Positions 52,727 to 61,575 are shown, numbered from the stretch's first letter. The stretch is DNA of 64,000 nt from XN24 sp964462675 (GCA_964462675.1 CAYWYS010000009.1:1-64000); one strand, 5' to 3'. Numbers and translations are program-made. The notes: generated by a model not told the origin, from the letters alone.

Positions 52727-54492
52727 ATCCCGTGGGTCTGCAGCCACAGTTCGAGCACCGCCAGCTGCCAGAGTTTCGAGCCGCGCAGCGGCGTCAGGTG
52801 TTCCTCCGGCGCGCTGAGCAAGCGCTCCACGTAGGCGTCACGGAACACGCCGCGCGCGCGCGCGGCGCGCCCGGTCAGCGCATCCCGCACCATCGCGAGA
52901 CTCTCGCCGCGCAGGTACTTCAGCGCCGGCACCGGGAAATAACCCTTCGGGCGGTCGATGACGTCGTCGGGAATGATCCGCCTGGCCGCGTCCTTCAGCA
53001 CGCCCTTGCCGCCCTGGGCCAGCTTCAGGCCCGCCGGGCACCGCGCCGCGAGCTCGACGAGCTCGTGATCAAGAAACGGCGTGCGGGCCTCGAGGCCCCA
53101 GGCCATCGTCATGTTGTCCACGCGCTTGACCGGGTCGTCGACGAGCATCACCGTGGTGTCGAGGTGCAGCGCCTTGTCGACCGAAGCCTCGGCCCCGGCC
53201 GAGTCGAAATGCTGCGCGACGAAGTCGCGGCTGAAGTCGGCCGAGACGAGCCCGGGCTCGATCGCCTCGGCGAACTCCGCATGATCTCGGTCGAAGAACA
53301 CGCGCGCATAGTCGCCCACGGGATCAATGCTGTCTTGCAGCGGCGGGTACCAGTGGTAGCCGCCGAACACTTCGTCCGCGCCCTGTCCGCTCTGCACGAC
53401 CTTGACGTGCTTCGATACCTCGCGCGACAGCAGGTAGAAGCCGATGTTGTCGTGGCTGACCATCGGCTCCGACATGGCCGCAAGACAGCCGGGCAGATGT
53501 TGCAGCAGCGTGCCCGAGTCGATGAAAACCTGGTGATGATCCGTGCCGAAGGTGCGCGCGACCAGGTCGGAGTAGCGGAACTCGTTGCCCTCCTCGGCGC
53601 CCACGTCTTCGAACCCGACCGTGAAGGTGCTCAGGCGCGGCACGCCTTCCCGCGCAAGGAGTCCTGTGATCAGGCTCGAGTCCAGCCCGCCCGACAACAG
53701 CACGCCGACCGGCACGTCACCGGCCAGGCGTCGGCGAACCGCCGTCCGCATGGACTCCAGCACTGCCTCTTGCCACTCCTCCGCGCTGCCTGGATCGTCT
53801 TCACGAGCACCGAACGGCAGCGACCAGTACCGCGCCTGGGCCACGCGGCCGTCAGGCTCGACGCGCATCCAGCTGGCTGGGGGCAGCTTGCGCACGGCTT
53901 TGAGGAGAGTCCGCGGCGCCGGCACCACAGAGTGAAAGCTCATGTAATGGTGCAGCGCCACCGGGTCCAGGTCGGTCGCGACGCAACTGTCCCGCGTGAG
54001 CGCGGGCAAGGTGGATGCGAAGCGAAAGGCGTTACTGTCCCGCGTGTAGTACAGCGGCTTGATCCCGAGGCGGTCACGAGCGAGAAACAGCCGGCCGCTG
54101 TCATGCTCGAGGATGCAGAACGCGAACATCCCCTTGAATCGCTCGAGGCAGGCCTGACCCCAGGCATCGAAGGCCTTGAGGATCACTTCCGTATCGCTGC
54201 GCGAGAAAAAGCGATAGCCGGCGCGGCTGAGTTCCGCGCGCAGCTCGTCGTGGTTGTAGATGCAGCCGTTGAAGACGATCGTCAGGCCGAGTTCCTGGTC
54301 CCGCATCGGCTGTGCGCCGCGCTCGGAAAGGTCCACGATGGCCAGCCGGCGGTGACCCAGCGCCACCGGCCCTTGCGCCACGAGGCCGTCGTCATCCGGC
54401 CCGCGCACGCTCATCAGGTCAAGCATCCGTTGCACGCGGCCCGGATCGGCCGCAGCGCCGTCGAAGCGCATCTCGCCGGCGATTCCACACAT
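52723..54492 (-). CDS. asnO: N-acetylglutaminylglutamine amidotransferase (asparagine synthetase-like)
   Basis: AsnO converts the C-terminal carboxylate of N-acetylglutaminylglutamine to the amide. The 589-residue protein has an N-terminal class II glutaminase domain with catalytic C2 (MCGIAGE) and RGPDDDG, and a C-terminal synthetase domain with the PP-loop LSGGLDSSLITGLL. It resembles asparagine synthetase B, but linkage to ngg and the M42 peptidase gives the specific role. AAGGAG precedes the ATG at 54492. Expression is expected to rise with salinity, but no known osmotic element is recognised upstream. Confidence 0.92.
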   Translation of the reverse strand: MCGIAGEMRFDGAAADPGRVQRMLDLMSVRGPDDDGLVAQGPVALGHRRLAIVDLSERGAQPMRDQELGLTIVFNGCIYNHDELRAELSRAGYRFFSRSDTEVILKAFDAWGQACLERFKGMFAFCILEHDSGRLFLARDRLGIKPLYYTRDSNAFRFASTLPALTRDSCVATDLDPVALHHYMSFHSVVPAPRTLLKAVRKLPPASWMRVEPDGRVAQARYWSLPFGAREDDPGSAEEWQEAVLESMRTAVRRRLAGDVPVGVLLSGGLDSSLITGLLAREGVPRLSTFTVGFEDVGAEEGNEFRYSDLVARTFGTDHHQVFIDSGTLLQHLPGCLAAMSEPMVSHDNIGFYLLSREVSKHVKVVQSGQGADEVFGGYHWYPPLQDSIDPVGDYARVFFDRDHAEFAEAIEPGLVSADFSRDFVAQHFDSAGAEASVDKALHLDTTVMLVDDPVKRVDNMTMAWGLEARTPFLDHELVELAARCPAGLKLAQGGKGVLKDAARRIIPDDVIDRPKGYFPVPALKYLRGESLAMVRDALTGRAARARGVFRDAYVERLLSAPEEHLTPLRGSKLWQLAVLELWLQTHGI

Positions 54493-54756
54493 CAAATAAA
54501 CTCCTTTCGGCCCGGGCCCGATGGCCGCGTCCGGCATTCCATTCATCCAGGGAGGACCAGTCTCTTGCGGCGGGCGCCCGGCCCTCGACCGGGCGGTCAG
54601 GGCGATTCCGGCGGGGAATCAGGGCAGTCCAAAGTGGTCTGGTCCGGCGCGCCCGGTCGGCGTTGGCGCCGCGCAGGCATCGGTCTCCAGGTCATGTTTC
54701 CAGGTTCGCAAGGGTAACACAATCGGACTATTGTTTCCAATCAAAGGGTTCCAATC
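54493..54756. promoter_or_regulatory. Divergent asnO/crotonase control region
   Basis: This 264-bp gap holds no gene. It contains a perfect 7-bp hairpin (54575-54581 with 54589-54595) without a T run, the palindrome ACAAT-N6-ATTGT (54719-54734), and two copies of TTCCAATCA (54735-54743 and 54749-54757) on a 14-bp period; the second copy runs into the crotonase ATG. TATTGT (54729-54734) with TTCGCA (54705-54710) could be a plus-strand promoter. These repeats look like binding sites of a regulator. Confidence 0.42.
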
Positions 54757-55578
54757 ATGTCTTCGCGTAACTTAGGAAATGCAGCCCCGTCGGTCTCGTC
54801 CCGGCGCGACGGCACCGTCACGATCGTTGCGCTCGAACGGCCCACGGTGCGCAACGCCGTCGACCCGGCGACGGCCATGGCGCTCTATGAGGCAATGCTC
54901 CGGTTCGAGGTCGACGAGCAGTCCAGCGTGGCGGTGCTGACCGGCTCCGGTGAGTGCTTCTGCTCTGGCTTCGACCTGAAGGCGCTGGCTGCAGGCCAGG
55001 CCGAGAGCTGGCTCGGGCAGCTGCACTTCGGCGAGACCGGCGAGCCTGCACTGGGCCCGATGGGTCCGACGCGGCTCAGGCTGTCCAAGCCCGTGATCGC
55101 TGCGATTTCCGGGCCCGCGGTCGCCGGTGGCATGGAACTGGCGCTATGGTGCGACCTCCGCGTCATGGACGAGGACGCCTGGATGGGCGTGCTGTGCCGG
55201 CGCTGGGGCGTACCTCTGATCGACGGCGGCACCGTGCGCCTGCCGCGGGTCGTCGGCCTCGGGCGTGCCCTCGACCTGATCCTGACCGGTCGGCGCATCG
55301 ACGCCGCCGAGTGCCACGCGATCGGCTTGTGCGATCGCCTCGTCGCGCCGGGCCAGTCGCTCGACGCGGCGGTGGCGCTGGCGCGCGAGTTGTCCGCACT
55401 GCCCCAGGCATGCCTGCGCAGCGATCGGAACGCGGCGCGCTGCGGCATGCTGGCCGACGAGATCCAGGCGCTGCGCGCGGAGTTCCAGGCGGGCACCGCG
55501 CTGCTGCGCAGCGAGGCCCGTGCCGGTGCCGCGAGATTCGCGGCTGGCGCCGGCCGCCACGGCAGCGACGCCGAGTGA
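54757..55578 (+). CDS. Enoyl-CoA hydratase/isomerase family protein
   Basis: A 273-residue crotonase-fold protein. The fold is clear from the N-terminal strand VTIVALERPTVRNAVD, the first oxyanion region CFCSGFDLKALA, and AAISGPAVAGGMELALWCDL around the second oxyanion glycine. Paralogues hydrate enoyl-CoA or carry out other acyl-CoA reactions; the acidic residues used by true hydratases are not clearly placed, so the reaction is open. The C-terminal end is Ala/Gly-rich. It is the only plus-strand gene between the NAGGN and retropepsin clusters. Confidence 0.85.
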   Translation: MSSRNLGNAAPSVSSRRDGTVTIVALERPTVRNAVDPATAMALYEAMLRFEVDEQSSVAVLTGSGECFCSGFDLKALAAGQAESWLGQLHFGETGEPALGPMGPTRLRLSKPVIAAISGPAVAGGMELALWCDLRVMDEDAWMGVLCRRWGVPLIDGGTVRLPRVVGLGRALDLILTGRRIDAAECHAIGLCDRLVAPGQSLDAAVALARELSALPQACLRSDRNAARCGMLADEIQALRAEFQAGTALLRSEARAGAARFAAGAGRHGSDAE

Positions 55579-55591
55579 CGGGGCGCCGTGC

Positions 55592-56563
55592 TCAGGCGGC
55601 GCGCTCGTCCTCGTAGCGATGCCGCGCCAGGTCGCGCGCCAGCACCACGCGCTCTTCAGGCGAACGCGGCTCGTCGGCGAACGGATCCATGACCCGGATC
55701 CGCCGCTGCAGGCCGTCCTGGTTTGCGATCTGGACGTTCAGCCCGGGCCGCGCGTTGAGTTCCAGCATCAGCGGGCCGCGCTCCGCGTCGAGCACGATGT
55801 CCGCGCCGAGGTAGCCGAGCCCGGTGAACTCGTAGCAGCGCGCGGCCATCTCGAGAATCTGCCGCCAATGGGGAATCGTGCGCCCGGAGATCGTCGCGCC
55901 GGTGTCCGGATGCTCGTCCACGACGATATTGCCGACACCGACGGCGGGCAGCGTCATGCCGGTGCAGACATCGATGCCGGCGCCGACGGCGCCCTGGTGG
56001 AGATTCGCCTTGCCGTCCGACTGGCGCGTCGGCAGGCGCACCATGCACATCAGCGGGTAACCTCGATAGACGATGACCCGCAAGTCCGGCACGCCCTGGT
56101 AGCTGACTTCCTCGAAGATCGGGTCGAAGCGCACGCGATATTCGACCATGACCTTGTCGGGCAGGCCGCCAAGGCTGAACTGCCCGCTGAGCGCATTCGT
56201 CAGGTGGTGCTCGAGTTCCTCCCAGTCGAGCAGCCGGCCGCTGCTGGTCCGGTAACGGTTCTTGCGGCGATCGACGATCACGAGAATGCCGTCCCCCTGG
56301 CTGCCGTGTGCCGGCTTCAGCACGAAGTCCTGCTTGTCGGCGATGATGGCCGGCAGCTTGCGAATCTCGTGGGGCGTTGCGATGGACCCGTACAGCTCCG
56401 GCACTGGCACCCCGTGACGGAGAGCAAGCTCCTTGGTCAGCAGCTTGTTGTCGACGATGGGGTAATTGCGGCGCGGATTCAGCGCCATGATGAAGTCCGC
56501 GTTGCGGCGGTTGATGCCCATGACGCCGGCCGCGTTGAGTGCCCGCCAGCGCCGCCAGATCAC
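55592..56563 (-). CDS. RimK-like ATP-grasp ligase (alpha-L-glutamate ligase-like)
   Basis: A 323-residue ATP-grasp enzyme of the RimK-related group. ATP-binding K83 lies in VLKPAHGSQGDGILVI, and the magnesium site is in LMLELNARPGLNVQIAN. RimK adds glutamates to ribosomal protein S6; this subfamily's acceptor is unknown. The GTG start overlaps the upstream 7TM gene as GTGA. Constant pairing with a membrane protein and a retropepsin suggests that it adds an amino acid to a peptide or protein that the partners export, bind or cut. Confidence 0.87.
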   Translation of the reverse strand: MIWRRWRALNAAGVMGINRRNADFIMALNPRRNYPIVDNKLLTKELALRHGVPVPELYGSIATPHEIRKLPAIIADKQDFVLKPAHGSQGDGILVIVDRRKNRYRTSSGRLLDWEELEHHLTNALSGQFSLGGLPDKVMVEYRVRFDPIFEEVSYQGVPDLRVIVYRGYPLMCMVRLPTRQSDGKANLHQGAVGAGIDVCTGMTLPAVGVGNIVVDEHPDTGATISGRTIPHWRQILEMAARCYEFTGLGYLGADIVLDAERGPLMLELNARPGLNVQIANQDGLQRRIRVMDPFADEPRSPEERVVLARDLARHRYEDERAA

Positions 56564-58083
56564 TTGCCGGGCCCTGCAAGCGCGCGAAAACGCACCAGCT
56601 CAGTGAGCCGGTAGCCCGTGTAACGGCCGAGCAGCAGGATCAGCGCGAGCAGCACCAGCAGCGTCTCGGGGAACACCAGCAGGAAGAACTTGACCTCGGG
56701 CGTGATCATGACCACGTAGATCAGCGCGGCGGCGATCAGAGTGCCCAGCCCCTCCTTCATCGCTTCCGCCGGCCCGCGCTCCTCCCAGATGATCGACATG
56801 CGCTCGATGGTCATCGCGATGATGACCATCGGAAACAGCGCGATCGACAGCCCGATCTCGATGCCCATCCTGTGGCTCAGCACGCTGATCAGCGCCATCA
56901 GCAGCACGACCACGGTCAGCACTGCGGCCAGTCGCGGCACCAGCAGCAGCCTGAGCCGCTCGAGATAGAAACGGATGGACAGACCCACCGAGACGATCAG
57001 GATGAACATCACCAGGCCGGACAACAGCCTGGTCTCCCGGAATGCCATGGCCACCAGCACCGGCATGAAGGTCCCGAAGGTGCTGATGCCCACGACATTC
57101 CTGAGCAGCACGACCAGCAGCGCGCCGAGTGGCACCAGCAGGAGGATCGAGTAGACCCCCTGCGTCGGCAGCGGCAGGTCGAGCAGCGAGAATTCCATGA
57201 TGCGGGGGTGCTGCCGTTGCGCCCTGAGCTCGGCAATCCGCAACGCGTCCTCGATCGTGCGGCGCGTCGAGAAACTCAGCGAGGGTGCGCGCCCGCCCTC
57301 CAGTTCCATGACCGGGGCCGGACTCCACGACCACACGAGCAGGTTTGCCGGCAGGCCCTGGGTACCGTCGAGCGGGTCGAAATACAGCCACTCGCTGCCA
57401 TTGTGAACGATGATCCAGTACTCGAGCTCGACATCCCGGCGATCCTCACCCAGCCTCAGCGCCTGGATGATCTCCGCCGGGATGCGCGCGGAGTGCAGGA
57501 TGCTGACCACGAGCTCGGCGCGCGCCAGCGCGTCCGGGCTGTCGCCGAGCAACAGCCGCGCCTCGCCGTCGGAATTGTCGACGACGCGCACCGCGGCCGC
57601 CGCGAAGGTGGCGATGTCGGCGGACTCCTGCCGCGAACGGGCGACCAGTTCCTGCAGCGCCATCGCGTAGGGCTCCTCGAGCTGCGGCACCGTCGGGAAC
57701 GGCGGCGAGGGCAGCGGCACCCGGGTCACTTCTCCCGGGATCAGCGTCGCCCGGTAGTACAGCGCCTGCTCGCCCTCGGCGCGGCGCACGGCCCACATCG
57801 CTCGCCGGCTGCCGTTGCTCTCCTCCATCGTCAGGCCGTAGCCGCGGGACACGAACTGCTCGTCGAAGATCACGAATCCGGGCGGCCGGGCAGGCAATTG
57901 CAGGCTCGCCTTGACCGGGCCGGTGCGCGCCCTGCTGAACGCCACGCGCGTCTCGACCGTCCATGTCTCGGACACCCGGTCCATGTACGCCGGGAAGCCG
58001 AGCACGTGCCACTTGAAATAGAACAAGCCGCCGCCGGCTGCCGTCAGCAGGCAAACGAGCACCAGCAGGTGGCGCATTCTCAC
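56560..58083 (-). CDS. UUP1-type 7TM membrane protein with inactive transglutaminase domain
   Basis: A 507-residue integral membrane protein. An N-terminal anchor (about 5-24) leads to a periplasmic region (25-300) that includes an inactivated transglutaminase-like domain (about 175-260; ARAELVVSILHSARIPAE and WLYFDPLDG keep the fold, but no Cys-His-Asp triad is visible). From about 305 to 500 there are seven hydrophobic segments. Such a domain may bind peptides without cleaving them. It is coupled by GTGA overlaps to both the retropepsin before it and the ATP-grasp ligase after it. Confidence 0.87.
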   Translation of the reverse strand: MRMRHLLVLVCLLTAAGGGLFYFKWHVLGFPAYMDRVSETWTVETRVAFSRARTGPVKASLQLPARPPGFVIFDEQFVSRGYGLTMEESNGSRRAMWAVRRAEGEQALYYRATLIPGEVTRVPLPSPPFPTVPQLEEPYAMALQELVARSRQESADIATFAAAAVRVVDNSDGEARLLLGDSPDALARAELVVSILHSARIPAEIIQALRLGEDRRDVELEYWIIVHNGSEWLYFDPLDGTQGLPANLLVWSWSPAPVMELEGGRAPSLSFSTRRTIEDALRIAELRAQRQHPRIMEFSLLDLPLPTQGVYSILLLVPLGALLVVLLRNVVGISTFGTFMPVLVAMAFRETRLLSGLVMFILIVSVGLSIRFYLERLRLLLVPRLAAVLTVVVLLMALISVLSHRMGIEIGLSIALFPMVIIAMTIERMSIIWEERGPAEAMKEGLGTLIAAALIYVVMITPEVKFFLLVFPETLLVLLALILLLGRYTGYRLTELVRFRALAGPGK

Positions 58084-58619
58084 TCGATGAACTCCGAAAG
58101 GTCACAGCGTGGCCTGCTCGTGAAGCTGAGGTCCGGGTCGACGATGATCGCGCCGCGCATCGCGCTGCGACCGACGAGCAGCGGGTAGATGAAGTCGGTG
58201 CGCGGCGTCAGGTTCACCTCGACGCGCTGCATCAGGTGGCCGATGCACAGCCACATCTTGATGACCGGCCGCTGCACCGGCGGGCCGTTGTGCTGACGAA
58301 TGCGAACCGTGCGCGCCAGCTCGCGCTCGAGCGTGATGAAGTTGCCGGTCTCCGGGTCGACGACTTCGAAACGCACGTAGCGGTCGCCGCCGCGCCGAAA
58401 GCGCTGGATGTTGTGCGCATCCAGGGAACTGGTCTCGGCGCCCGTGTCCAGCTTGGCTTTCACGCTGAATCCCTGGTCGGAGATGATGACGCGCTCGACG
58501 TATCCGAAAATCGTCCTGCTGGTCGGATTGCTGCGCTCCTGCGCCAGTGCATCAACCGGCCAAGCGCCGGCCCCGGCCAGCAGCAAAATCGAAACAAGGG
58601 CTTGTCTGTATCTCAACAT
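58080..58619 (-). CDS. Exported retropepsin-like aspartic protease
   Basis: A 179-residue protein of the family formerly called ATP-dependent zinc protease, now seen as retropepsin-like. A signal peptide (about 1-27, ending near ALAQ) is followed by one aspartic protease lobe with D58-T59-G60-A61 in KLDTGAETSSLDA; like HIV protease it would need to dimerise. LLVGRSAM is the usual second conserved segment. ATG 58619 with GGTGG upstream is chosen over GTG 58646. It overlaps the 7TM gene as GTGA. The substrate is unknown. Confidence 0.87.
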   Translation of the reverse strand: MLRYRQALVSILLLAGAGAWPVDALAQERSNPTSRTIFGYVERVIISDQGFSVKAKLDTGAETSSLDAHNIQRFRRGGDRYVRFEVVDPETGNFITLERELARTVRIRQHNGPPVQRPVIKMWLCIGHLMQRVEVNLTPRTDFIYPLLVGRSAMRGAIIVDPDLSFTSRPRCDLSEFIE

Positions 58620-58706
58620 CCGTCCACCGATGTCGCGCCCTGACACCCAGGGCAGGTCCGTTCCGCATTATACGGGCCGGCAAAAAAAATCGGCGTCGGG
58701 CGTAGA

Positions 58707-58782
58707 TGGTGGGCCGCCTGGGACTCGAACCCAGAACCAACAGGTTAAAAGCCTGCTGCTCTACCGATTGAGCTAACGGCCC
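58707..58782 (-). tRNA. tRNA-Lys (anticodon TTT)
   Basis: A complete 76-nt cloverleaf on the minus strand: acceptor GGGCCGT pairing with its partner, D-arm AGCTCAATCGGTAGAGC, anticodon loop CTTTTAA, T-arm GGTTCGAGTCC and an encoded CCA. It lies 55 bp after queC, as in Pseudomonas. Eight T residues (complement of 58682-58689) follow it but without a clear hairpin. Its anticodon U34 is a target of MnmA, encoded at 26211. Confidence 0.97.
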
Positions 58783-58837
58783 GCGCGCTCCCCAGCCTGC
58801 GGGTCTTTCGTGGGCGCGACAGTTTAGCCGATGCGGG

Positions 58838-59533
58838 CTAGTCGCGGTATCGCGTCGGATCCGGCAGGCCCGCGTCCGCAAACCCGGCGCGCCGCAGCCG
58901 GCAGGCATCGCAGCGCCCGCATGCGGCGCCCTCGTCGTCGGCCTGGTAGCAGGACACCGTCAGGCCGTAGTCGACCCCCAGCGCGGTGCCGCGGCGGATG
59001 ATCTCGGCCTTGCCGAGGTGGAGCAGCGGGGCACGCAACTCGAGCGGCCCGCCCTCGATCGCGCGCCGGGTCGCGACTGCGGCCAGGCGCTGGAAAGCGT
59101 CGATGAACTCCGGCCGGCAATCCGGGTAGCCGGAGAAATCGACGGCATTGACGCCGATGAACAGCTGGTCCGCATCCAGCACCTCGGCCGCGCCCATGCC
59201 GAGCGCCAGGAATACGCTGTTGCGCGCCGGCACATAGGTCGAGGGAATGCCCTGGCCCGGGGATTCCGGCACCGGGATGCTGGCGTCCGTCAACGCCGAG
59301 CCGCCGATCGCGGCGAGGTCGATGCCGATGACCCGGTGCGAGGCAGCGCCCAGCGCCCGGGCCACGCGCGCAGCCGCGGCCAGCTCCGCATCGTGGCGCT
59401 GGCCGTAGCGAAAACTCAGCGCATGGCACTCGAGGCCTTCCGCCCGGGCCAGCGCCAGCACGGTCGCCGAATCGAGCCCGCCCGACAGCAGCACGACGGC
59501 GCGCCGTGGCAGGGACTCAGCGTCCGGGCTCAT
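58838..59533 (-). CDS. queC: 7-cyano-7-deazaguanine synthase
   Basis: QueC converts 7-carboxy-7-deazaguanine to preQ0 with ATP and ammonia, in queuosine synthesis. The 231-residue protein has the PP-loop SGGLDS (17-22) and a C-terminal zinc site with the Cys-rich run CYQADDEGAACGRCDAC. The ATG at 59533 lies 17 bp inside the end of queE. The longer frame inside queE is rejected. Confidence 0.96.
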   Translation of the reverse strand: MSPDAESLPRRAVVLLSGGLDSATVLALARAEGLECHALSFRYGQRHDAELAAAARVARALGAASHRVIGIDLAAIGGSALTDASIPVPESPGQGIPSTYVPARNSVFLALGMGAAEVLDADQLFIGVNAVDFSGYPDCRPEFIDAFQRLAAVATRRAIEGGPLELRAPLLHLGKAEIIRRGTALGVDYGLTVSCYQADDEGAACGRCDACRLRRAGFADAGLPDPTRYRD

Positions 59534-60191
59534 CGCCCCACAGGATCTTGTGCAACTGCAGCTGGAAACGTACCGGCAGCCGGTCAGCCAGCAGCCAGTC
59601 GGCCAGCATCGCCGGCGCCAACCGGCCCCAGCAGGGCGAGAACAGCACCTCGCAGCGCGCCGCGAGCTCATGCTCGGCCACGAAGGTCCGGGCCCAGTCA
59701 TAGTCTGCGCGATCGCAGATCACGAATTTCGCGTAGTCCACCGGGCGCAGCAGCCCGAGATTGGCAGGGAGGTTACGCGCCATCTCCCCGGATCCGGGCG
59801 TCTTGACGTCCATGACACGCCGGGCGCGCTCGTCCAGCACCGCCATGTCCAGCGCGCCGCTGGTCTCGACGGACACCAGCAGGCCCTCGTCGCACAGCCG
59901 CGCCACCAGCGGGGCGCAACCGGGCTGCGCGAGCGGCTCGCCGCCCGTCACGCAGACATGCCGCGCGCCGAACGCCCGGACTTCCCCGAGCACGTCTGCA
60001 ATGGATCGTTGCGTGCCGCCGTGGAACGCGTAGGCCGTGTCGCAGTAGCCGCAACGCAGCGGACAGCCGGTCAGGCGCACGAACACCGTCGGCCAGCCGA
60101 CGCTGCCCGCCTCGCCCTGCAGCGAATGAAAGATCTCGGTGATGCGAACGCGCTGGTCGGCCGGCAGCGCCTCGCGAACGGCGGTGGCCAT
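59517..60191 (-). CDS. queE: 7-carboxy-7-deazaguanine synthase
   Basis: QueE is a radical SAM enzyme that ring-contracts 6-carboxytetrahydropterin. The 224-residue protein has the cluster motif CPLRCGYC (C43, C47, C50), preceded by EIFHSLQGEAG and followed by CVTGGEPLAQ. The ATG at 60191 lies 7 bp after the cpoB stop, so queE and queC continue the tol-pal transcript. Confidence 0.95.
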   Translation of the reverse strand: MATAVREALPADQRVRITEIFHSLQGEAGSVGWPTVFVRLTGCPLRCGYCDTAYAFHGGTQRSIADVLGEVRAFGARHVCVTGGEPLAQPGCAPLVARLCDEGLLVSVETSGALDMAVLDERARRVMDVKTPGSGEMARNLPANLGLLRPVDYAKFVICDRADYDWARTFVAEHELAARCEVLFSPCWGRLAPAMLADWLLADRLPVRFQLQLHKILWGDEPGR

Positions 60192-60198
60192 CGTCGGG

Positions 60199-60996
60199 CT
60201 AGCGGCGCTCCGCGCGCATCCGGTCGAGACGCTGGCTGGCGAGCCGCGCCGCAGTCGAGTCGGGGAAACGTTCCACCACCGCCTCCAGCGCGGCCCGCGC
60301 CTCGCTCCAGCGCTGCAGCTCGTACTGGCAGAAACCCACCTTGAGCAGCGCATCGGGCACCTTGCGCGAATTCGGGAAGTCGTCGAGCACGACCTGGAAC
60401 GCCGCCAGCGCCGTCTCGAACTCGCGATTCACGTAGTGCGTCTCCGCGAGCCAGTACTGGGCGTTGTCGCGCAGATCGCTGTCGGGGAACTCGACGAGGA
60501 ATTGCGTGAACGCGGCCTCGGCCTGCGGATAACGGCCCTGGCGGAGCAATTCCAGCGCCGCCTGGTAGTTTGCCCGGTCATCGCCGCCCGGCACGGGCAG
60601 CGCGCCGACGACCGGGCCGCTCGCACCGGGCGTCACCGGCTCCGTCGCGTCCGACAATGGCTCGCCGCCGCGCGTGCGACGCTCCAGCGACTGCAAGCGC
60701 TGGTCGAGGTCGAGGTACTGGTCGCGCTGGCGCGTGGCCGCGCCCTCGCCCTCGAACTGCAGCGCGTCCGTCGTGCCGCGCAGTTCGCGGACTTCGTTCC
60801 TGAGCGTCTCGAGCTCGGTCGCGATCTGCAGCAGGCTCTCGTTGCGCACCACCCGCTCGATCGAGCCGACACGATTGTCGAGCTCATCCAGCTTCAACAG
60901 GACCGGATCCTCCTCGGGCGGCAAGGCGCACCCTGCCCCGATCAATCCGGCCGCCAGCAGCGCCGCCGCCAGGCGCAAATGCTTGGTGTTGTTCAT
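60199..60996 (-). CDS. cpoB: Cell division coordinator CpoB (YbgF)
   Basis: CpoB is a periplasmic protein linking Tol-Pal constriction with peptidoglycan synthesis. The 265-residue protein has a signal sequence with a cysteine (LIGAGCAL, not a perfect lipobox), a coiled-coil trimerisation region (about 35-105), a linker, and TPR repeats from about 140 to 262 (NYQAALELLRQGRY, NAQYWLAETHY). Its ATG overlaps the pal stop as ATGA. Confidence 0.93.
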   Translation of the reverse strand: MNNTKHLRLAAALLAAGLIGAGCALPPEEDPVLLKLDELDNRVGSIERVVRNESLLQIATELETLRNEVRELRGTTDALQFEGEGAATRQRDQYLDLDQRLQSLERRTRGGEPLSDATEPVTPGASGPVVGALPVPGGDDRANYQAALELLRQGRYPQAEAAFTQFLVEFPDSDLRDNAQYWLAETHYVNREFETALAAFQVVLDDFPNSRKVPDALLKVGFCQYELQRWSEARAALEAVVERFPDSTAARLASQRLDRMRAERR

Positions 60997-61541
60997 CGCA
61001 GGTAAACGATCTCCACGCGGCGATTCATCGCCCAGGCTTCCTCGTCGCTGCCGGTCACGGCCGGCCGCTCCTCACCGTAACTGACGGTGCTGATCTGCCC
61101 CGCGCCGACGCCCTGGAGCATCAGCGCGCGCCGCACGGCCTGCGCACGACGCTCCCCGAGGCCGATGTTGTACTCGCGCGAGCCGCGCTCGTCGGTGTGG
61201 CCCTCCAGCCGCACCTGCATGTTCGGGTTCGCCGCAAGTTGCGCGGCGTGCGCCGCCAGCGCCTGCGAGTAATCGGCGCGGATCGCCGCCGAATCGAAGT
61301 CGAAGTAGATCGTGGTCTGGCCGACCAAGGCCGCCGGCGTCTCGCCCGCGCCGAACTCACCGAATTCGCCGCCGACGGCGCGGCCGTCGCCGTAGAGATC
61401 GTCGCCCGGCAAGGGCTGCGTGGTGAAACCGTCATCCGCCCCCATCAAGTCACCCGCCGCGTCGTCGGGCTTGGTCTTCTTGGCGCAGCCGGCGATCAGC
61501 ACCGCGCTGACGAGCAGGATCGCGAGTTTTTGCATGGACAT
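60993..61541 (-). CDS. pal: Peptidoglycan-associated lipoprotein Pal
   Basis: Pal anchors the outer membrane to peptidoglycan during division. The 182-residue precursor has a lipobox LIAGC with lipidated C19, a linker of about 50 residues, and an OmpA-like domain with YFDFDS, EGHTDERGSREYN and a late RRVEIVYLR. The start at 61541 has GAGGAA at 10-base spacing, better than the ATG two codons later. It follows tolB after a 67-bp gap containing an inverted repeat. Confidence 0.97.
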   Translation of the reverse strand: MSMQKLAILLVSAVLIAGCAKKTKPDDAAGDLMGADDGFTTQPLPGDDLYGDGRAVGGEFGEFGAGETPAALVGQTTIYFDFDSAAIRADYSQALAAHAAQLAANPNMQVRLEGHTDERGSREYNIGLGERRAQAVRRALMLQGVGAGQISTVSYGEERPAVTGSDEEAWAMNRRVEIVYLR

Positions 61542-61575
61542 GACAATTCGTTCCTCGTGGAGCTTGTTGAGCGAC

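Noticed and set aside
58670..58706. A Rho-independent terminator after tRNA-Lys
   Set aside because: There is a T8 run, but no inverted repeat precedes it that does not use tRNA bases, so it is only mentioned under the tRNA.
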